Assembly: GCA_002898975.1 (NCBI GenBank)
Contig: BEID01000019.1
Span: 1 to 10,054, forward strand
Direction: 5' to 3'
Source of the DNA: a bacterium HR27
GTDB taxonomy: Bacteria > Chloroflexota > Chloroflexia > Thermomicrobiales > Thermomicrobiaceae
DNA length: 10,054 nt
Shown here: one piece after another, positions 6,133-10,054 of the stretch
Numbering within the stretch: position 1 is the first letter of the stretch
Layout: each line of letters opens with the position of its first letter
Position numbers and translations under genes: made by a program
The notes under the pieces: generated by a model
The model's input: only the letters and a program-made list of their open reading frames with translations
Told to the model about the DNA's origin: nothing
Databases searched by the model: none

Positions 6133-7158
6133 ATGGCGCTGCACTGGCGCACCAGCCCGACACGACCGGGGCCGCTGGCGATGCTCGCCTCCTACGCGAT
6201 CCTTACCGTCTGGGCGCTCGTCGTCCTGTTCCCGCTCTACTGGCTAGCGATCACGGCGTTCAAGTTGCCGATCCACGTCAACGAAGGGCCAACGTACGTG
6301 CCCTTTCTCGATTTCCAGCCGTCGCTCCATGCCTGGCGGTACATCCTGGTCGATCTCGGTAACGATACGTTGCGCCCCTATCTCAATACTGTCATCGTCG
6401 GTATCACCAGTTCTGTCCTCACGCTCCTCCTCGGTGCTGCTGCGACGTACGGATTGAGTCGGTTCACGTACCGGATCCGGCTAGCGAGTGTGCTCGTCTT
6501 CCTGGCTGGGGCGGTGCTCGCTGCCGCCGGTATGGAGTTCGGTCTCCCGTGGCAACTGGCCGTCGCCGGTGGGCTCGGTGCGTTCGCGCTGGCCTGGGCG
6601 ACGGCGCTGCGACGGGTCGGCGGGCCACGGTTGGGGAACGCGGACATCGCCTTCTGGATGATCTCCCAGCGCATGCTGCCGCCCGTCGCGATCGTGATCC
6701 CGATCTACATATTGTTCCAGCGGCTGACCCTACTCGACACCCGGACGGCGCTCGTCATCGCCTACGTCGCAGCGAATCTGCCGATCGCGGTGTGGTTGCT
6801 GCGCGATTATTTCCAGACGATCCCCATAGAGCTCGAGGAGAGTGCAGCGATCGACGGCGCCAACCGCTACCAGATTCTCTGGCGGATCGTCCTGCCGCTG
6901 GCGCTTCCCGGGCTGGTCGCGACCTTCCTCTTCATCTTCGTCCTAGCGTGGAACGAGTATCTCCTGGCGCTCTTCCTGAGCAGCGCCAAGGCCCAGACGA
7001 TGCCGCTACTGGTGGCGGCGCAGAACGCCACGCGCGGGCCGCAGTGGTGGTACATGTCGGTGCTCATCCTGCTCATGATCGGGCCGGTGATCGCGCTCGC
7101 GATCGTGTTGGAGCGGTACATCGCTCGGGGGTTGTTGCTCGGTGCCGTGCGCGGCTGA
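6133..7158 (+). CDS. ABC sugar transporter permease (MalG/UgpE type) with extra helices
   Basis: This is the second channel subunit, 341 residues against about 270-300 usually. Core helices lie near 20-42, 84-106, 176-198, 204-224, 258-280 and 307-327. The EAA-type loop is at 236-256 (ESAAIDGANR, ending LP), where Ser replaces the first Ala of EAA. About 55 residues are inserted after R115, before the conserved WMISQRMLPP block, adding two hydrophobic segments (about 118-136 and 140-158). This parallels the insertion in the partner permease, although at a different place in the fold. The ATG at 6133 is preceded by GGGAGG (6121-6126) and lies 12 bases after the previous stop. No ATPase gene is present in the window; transporters of this class often share a housekeeping MsmK/UgpC-type ATPase. 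Confidence 0.92.
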   Translation: MALHWRTSPTRPGPLAMLASYAILTVWALVVLFPLYWLAITAFKLPIHVNEGPTYVPFLDFQPSLHAWRYILVDLGNDTLRPYLNTVIVGITSSVLTLLLGAAATYGLSRFTYRIRLASVLVFLAGAVLAAAGMEFGLPWQLAVAGGLGAFALAWATALRRVGGPRLGNADIAFWMISQRMLPPVAIVIPIYILFQRLTLLDTRTALVIAYVAANLPIAVWLLRDYFQTIPIELEESAAIDGANRYQILWRIVLPLALPGLVATFLFIFVLAWNEYLLALFLSSAKAQTMPLLVAAQNATRGPQWWYMSVLILLMIGPVIALAIVLERYIARGLLLGAVRG

Positions 7159-7176
7159 CGGAAGGGGTCGTTTCCG

Positions 7177-7929
7177 ATGGAACTCCACGATCGGATCGCC
7201 GTCGTGACCGGTGCCGGATCGGGGATCGGTCAAGCGATCGCCGAGCGCTTCGCGCAGGCGGGCGCGACCGTCGTGGCGGCCGATCTCGATCCGGCGGCAG
7301 CCGAGGCGACGGCATCGCGTGCACCGGATCGCATCGTCCCCCACCAGGTCGATGTGCGCGAGGAATCCAGCGTCCGTGCACTCATGACCGTGACGCTCGA
7401 CCGGTTCGGGCGGATCGATATCCTGGTCAACAACGCCGGTATCGGGACGACCAAAGACCTGGTCGAGACCGATCTCGAGGAGTGGGAGAACGTTTTCGCT
7501 GTCAACGTGCGCGGTGTGTTCCTCTGTTGCAAGTACGCCTTGCCCAGCATGCTGGAGCGCCGCTCGGGCGTCATCGTCAACATCGGGTCGGTCGCGGGGC
7601 TGATCGGGATTCCCAAACGCGCAGCGTATTGCGCGAGCAAAGGCGCGGTCGTCACGCTCACCAAACAGATCGCGATCGCCTATGTCCGCCACGGCATCCG
7701 CTGCAACTGCATCTGTCCGGGCACGGTCGATTCTCCCTGGGTCGAACGACTCGTCGCGCAGGAACCTGACCCGGTCGCTGCGCGTCGTGCGCTCGAAGCG
7801 CGCCAGCCGATGGGCCGGCTGGTCAAGCCGGAGGAAGTGGCGGCGGCGGCGCTCTATCTGGCCTCCGACGAAGCAGCGGCTGTCACCGGGAGCGTCTTCG
7901 TCATCGATGGTGGTTGGCTGGCCCAGTGA
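7177..7929 (+). CDS. SDR dehydrogenase, probably 2-keto-3-deoxy-L-fuconate dehydrogenase
   Basis: A classical short-chain dehydrogenase of 250 residues, the normal length. It shows the cofactor loop TGAGSGIG (11-18), D36 (favouring NAD over NADP), D59, NNAG (85-88) and the catalytic tetrad N110, S138, Y151, K155. The PGTVDSPW stretch (181-188) and ARQPMGR (208-214) resemble the 2-keto-3-deoxy-L-fuconate 4-dehydrogenases of the Xanthomonas-type L-fucose pathway. The predicted reaction is oxidation of C4 of the 2-keto-3-deoxy sugar acid to the 2,4-diketo acid. An L-rhamnose-pathway counterpart or another sugar dehydrogenase remains possible. The ATG at 7177 follows GAAGGGG (7161-7167). A 5-bp stem (CGGAA/TTCCG, 7159-7176) places that ribosome site in its loop. 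Confidence 0.85.
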   Translation: MELHDRIAVVTGAGSGIGQAIAERFAQAGATVVAADLDPAAAEATASRAPDRIVPHQVDVREESSVRALMTVTLDRFGRIDILVNNAGIGTTKDLVETDLEEWENVFAVNVRGVFLCCKYALPSMLERRSGVIVNIGSVAGLIGIPKRAAYCASKGAVVTLTKQIAIAYVRHGIRCNCICPGTVDSPWVERLVAQEPDPVAARRALEARQPMGRLVKPEEVAAAALYLASDEAAAVTGSVFVIDGGWLAQ

Positions 7930-7941
7930 GGAGGCGCCGCC

Positions 7942-8322
7942 ATGAAATGCTACGGCCTCACGCTCTGCCTGCGCGACGATCCAGACGCGATCGATGCCTA
8001 CGTGCAGTATCACCGGGCGGTCTGGCCGCAGGTCTGTGCCCGCATTCGGGAAGTCGGCATCCACACGATGCGCATCTTCCTCCGTGGCCGGCGGCTCTTC
8101 ATGTACATCGAGACGGACGACGCCTTCGACCTCGCGCGCGATTTTCCACGGGTGAACGAGGATCCAGTCTCCGCGGAGTGGAACCGGCTGATGGCCACGC
8201 TGCAGGAACGGGCGCCGGAAGCGGACCCGGACGAATGGTGGGCGCCGATGGAACTCGTCTTCGATCTCGACTGGCCGCAACACCGGCACAGGCCCGGGAG
8301 CGAACTGGAGGTGGCGCCGTGA
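7942..8322 (+). CDS. Sugar mutarotase, RhaM (L-rhamnose mutarotase) family
   Basis: A 126-residue protein of the RhaM/DUF718 fold, a dimeric alpha-beta barrel that interconverts alpha and beta anomers of 6-deoxyhexoses. The E. coli RhaM catalytic pair Tyr18/His22 corresponds to Tyr20/His24 in AYVQYHRAVWPQ. The C-terminal MELVFDLDW matches the conserved strand of the family. About 15 extra residues follow that strand. Next to the dehydrogenase and lactonase genes it would supply the anomer that the C1 dehydrogenase uses; family members serve L-fucose as well as L-rhamnose pathways. The ATG at 7942 lies 7 bases after AGGAGG (7929-7934), which overlaps the previous stop codon. The next gene overlaps by 4 nt. 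Confidence 0.9.
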   Translation: MKCYGLTLCLRDDPDAIDAYVQYHRAVWPQVCARIREVGIHTMRIFLRGRRLFMYIETDDAFDLARDFPRVNEDPVSAEWNRLMATLQERAPEADPDEWWAPMELVFDLDWPQHRHRPGSELEVAP

Positions 8323-9293
8323 GCACGCTGCCCCGTCGCCCGCTCGGTCGCACTGGTCTCGAGGTCAGTGTCGTCTGCGCCGGTTGTGCGCCGCTCGGCG
8401 ACATGCCGGAGGCGTTCGGCTACCGGGTACCGGAGGAGCAGGCGCTGGTGACGCTCCGGGAACTGTTCCGGAGCCCGATCACGTTCCTCGATACCGCCGC
8501 AGCCTACGGCGACGGCGAGAGCGAGCGCCGGATCGGCCTCGTCCTGCGCGAGCTCGGTGGGCTCCCACCAGGTTACGTCCTGGCGACCAAGGCCGACCGT
8601 GACCTGGTGACTGGTCGCTTCGATGCCGACCAGGTGCGCCGCTCGGTCGAGCGCAGCCTACGGCTCCTCGGTCTCGAGCGGCTGCAACTCGTCTACTTTC
8701 ACGACCCCGAGCACGCTGGCCTCTCGGTCGCCGAGGCGATGGCGTCAGGCGGCCCGGTGGAAGCGCTGCTCGCGCTGCGCGACCAGGGCGTGATCGCGCA
8801 CGTCGGTGTCGCCGCCGGGCCGGTCGACATGCTGATCGAATACGTGGAAACCGGCGCCTTCGAGGTCGTCATCACGCACAATCGCTACACACTGCTCAAC
8901 CGGACCGCTGAACCGCTCATCCGCCGGGCGCACGAACGCGGTGTCGCTGTGGTGAACGCTGCACCATACGGCAGCGGCCTCCTGGCCAAGGGACCCGCGG
9001 CCTATCCCCGGTACGCCTATCGCGCGGCGCATCCCGAGGAGCTCGAGCGGGCACGCCAGATCGAGGCGATCTGCGCCCGGTACGGTGTGCCGCTCGCAGC
9101 CGTCGCACTCCAGTTCTCGCTGCGCGATCCGCGCATCACCGCGACGATCGTCGGGATGAGCCGGCCGGAGCGTGTGGCGGAGACGGTTCGGCTGGCGACC
9201 TGGCCGATCCCCAGCGCGCTGTGGGACGAGGTCGCGACCGTTCCGCCGCTCCAGTACGACCCGCAGACCGGTCGATTGCTGCAGCTGGAGTGA
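8319..9293 (+). CDS. Aldo/keto reductase, probable L-fucose (D-threo-aldose) 1-dehydrogenase
   Basis: The 324-residue (beta/alpha)8-barrel enzyme retains the full catalytic tetrad: D58, Y63, K91 and H128, within FLDTAAAYG, ATKAD and VYFHDPEH. The N-terminal PLGRTGLEVS is typical of the family. Members of the D-threo-aldose 1-dehydrogenase group oxidise the C1 hydroxyl of L-fucose and related sugars to the lactone with NAD(P). Context with a mutarotase before it and a sugar-lactonase-type hydrolase after it strongly supports that role, although the family is broad. GTG at 8319 is chosen because it forms a GTGA overlap with the mutarotase stop and has GGAGG (8307-8311) 7 bases upstream. The reading frame extends further upstream but would run through the mutarotase gene. 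Confidence 0.88.
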   Translation: MSTLPRRPLGRTGLEVSVVCAGCAPLGDMPEAFGYRVPEEQALVTLRELFRSPITFLDTAAAYGDGESERRIGLVLRELGGLPPGYVLATKADRDLVTGRFDADQVRRSVERSLRLLGLERLQLVYFHDPEHAGLSVAEAMASGGPVEALLALRDQGVIAHVGVAAGPVDMLIEYVETGAFEVVITHNRYTLLNRTAEPLIRRAHERGVAVVNAAPYGSGLLAKGPAAYPRYAYRAAHPEELERARQIEAICARYGVPLAAVALQFSLRDPRITATIVGMSRPERVAETVRLATWPIPSALWDEVATVPPLQYDPQTGRLLQLE

Positions 9294-9309
9294 GCACGAG
9301 GAGACGGCG

Positions 9310-10054
9310 ATGCCGATCGGAACGGTGCCGATCACCGATACGCACGTCCACTTCTGGGATATCGAGCGCTCGGATCTCTACTGGATGACGCCCGATCTGG
9401 CCGAGCAGCTGAAACCGCTGCGCCGGAGTTTCGGACCCGAGGACCTTGATCCAGAGCGGCGCGCGGTCGGCGTGGATCGCATCGTCATCGTCCAGGCCGC
9501 TCGCTCTGACTGGGACCACGAGTGGTGGTTCTCGCTGTGTGACCGGTATCCCTGGATCGTGGCCGTCGTCGGCTGGGTCGACCTGGCAGCACCGGATGTC
9601 GGCGAGCGGCTCGACCGGCTGGCCCGCCATGCCGCGTTCCGTGGTGTGCGAGCGACGGCCGAGAACGAGCCGGATCCCGACTGGCTGGTGCGCCCGGAGG
9701 TCGTGCGGGGGATCGCGGCGGTAGCCGAGCGGGGCTTGACGCTCGACCTGCTGGTGCGGGTCGAGCATCTCCCCCACGTCCCGCGGCTGGCCGAACGGTT
9801 TCCTGACCTGACCATGGTCGTCGATCACCTGGCCAAGCCACCGATCGCGACCGGCGATCTCGCACGCTGGCGTGAGCGCATGGCCGCGCTGGTTCCGTAT
9901 CCGAACGTTTGGTGCAAGCTGTCGGGACTCCTCACCGAGGCTGGACCGAATCCGACTGCCGAGTCGCTGCGTCCGGTCGTCGCGTTCGCGCTCGAGCGGT
10001 TCGGACCGGCCCGCCTCCTCTGGGGCAGCGACTGGCCGGTCGCGACCCTGGCCG
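9310..10054 (+). CDS. Amidohydrolase-family sugar lactonase (L-fuconolactonase type), 3' end cut
   Basis: The frame is open from ATG at 9310 to the right edge, giving 248 full codons of an enzyme usually about 280-300 residues long. It shows the amidohydrolase-2 landmarks: DTHVHFWD (10-17) with H12 and H14, VDHLAKPP with H173, and GSDWPV with D241. Related enzymes hydrolyse L-fucono-, L-rhamnono- or L-galactono-lactones in the cytoplasm, and 2-pyrone-4,6-dicarboxylate lactonase is a distant relative. Following the C1 dehydrogenase by 16 bases, it would open the lactone to the aldonic acid. GAGGAG (9298-9303) stands 6 bases before the ATG. The substrate is inferred from context. Nothing looks broken; only the window edge truncates it. 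Confidence 0.87.
   Translation, partial: MPIGTVPITDTHVHFWDIERSDLYWMTPDLAEQLKPLRRSFGPEDLDPERRAVGVDRIVIVQAARSDWDHEWWFSLCDRYPWIVAVVGWVDLAAPDVGERLDRLARHAAFRGVRATAENEPDPDWLVRPEVVRGIAAVAERGLTLDLLVRVEHLPHVPRLAERFPDLTMVVDHLAKPPIATGDLARWRERMAALVPYPNVWCKLSGLLTEAGPNPTAESLRPVVAFALERFGPARLLWGSDWPVATLA

Noticed and set aside
7006..8289. 427-codon minus-strand open frame
   Set aside because: It is antisense to the end of the second permease, the SDR and the mutarotase, all of which have clear motifs. The reverse translation is low-complexity.
7914..8318. Upstream start for the aldo/keto reductase
   Set aside because: The extension runs through the whole mutarotase gene in another frame. GTG at 8319 has a good ribosome site and begins the family's conserved N-terminus.

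Overview
This GC-rich window looks like a chromosome or megaplasmid segment of a Gram-positive-like or monoderm thermophile. The closest fit I can suggest is Chloroflexota, class Thermomicrobia (Thermomicrobium/Sphaerobacter type). That is an inference from base composition, the Tat-type lipoprotein, the two-domain ThyX-like protein and the style of the intergenic palindromes; no taxonomic marker is present.

Left part (1-1548, minus strand): an open frame of 516 codons that runs off the left edge. It is a tandem duplication of the flavin-dependent thymidylate synthase (ThyX) fold. The two halves have decayed in complementary ways: the N-terminal half keeps the S-x-R-Y end of the ThyX signature, and the C-terminal half keeps the RHR. 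Upstream of its start is a good promoter whose 17-bp spacer holds a perfect 12-bp palindrome.

Middle (1549-2577): a divergent intergenic region of 1029 bp. I see no credible gene in it. It carries the two outward promoters and a dense set of palindromes: a family of about 18-bp elements with compensating base changes, two related 9-bp-stem hairpins, and a 73-bp compound palindrome.

Right part (2578-10054, plus strand): a tightly packed operon of at least eight genes behind one strong sigma70-type promoter (TTGACA-N17-TACGAT). The order is IclR-family regulator, Tat/lipoprotein sugar-binding protein, two ABC permeases, SDR dehydrogenase, RhaM-type sugar mutarotase, aldo/keto reductase and amidohydrolase-type sugar lactonase (cut by the right edge). 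Genes overlap by 4 nt or lie 12-18 nt apart.

Together the enzymes fit the non-phosphorylating oxidative route for L-fucose or a close relative such as L-rhamnose or L-galactose. The binding protein and permeases import the sugar. The mutarotase interconverts anomers, the aldo/keto reductase oxidises C1 to the lactone, and the lactonase opens it. A dehydratase (not in the window) would then make the 2-keto-3-deoxy acid, which the SDR oxidises at C4. The dehydratase, a final hydrolase or aldolase, and the transporter ATPase are absent and may lie past the right edge or elsewhere. Unusual points are the ThyX tandem, the palindrome inside its promoter, an extra pair of membrane helices in both permeases, a strong hairpin at the 5' end of the first permease gene, and the palindrome family.
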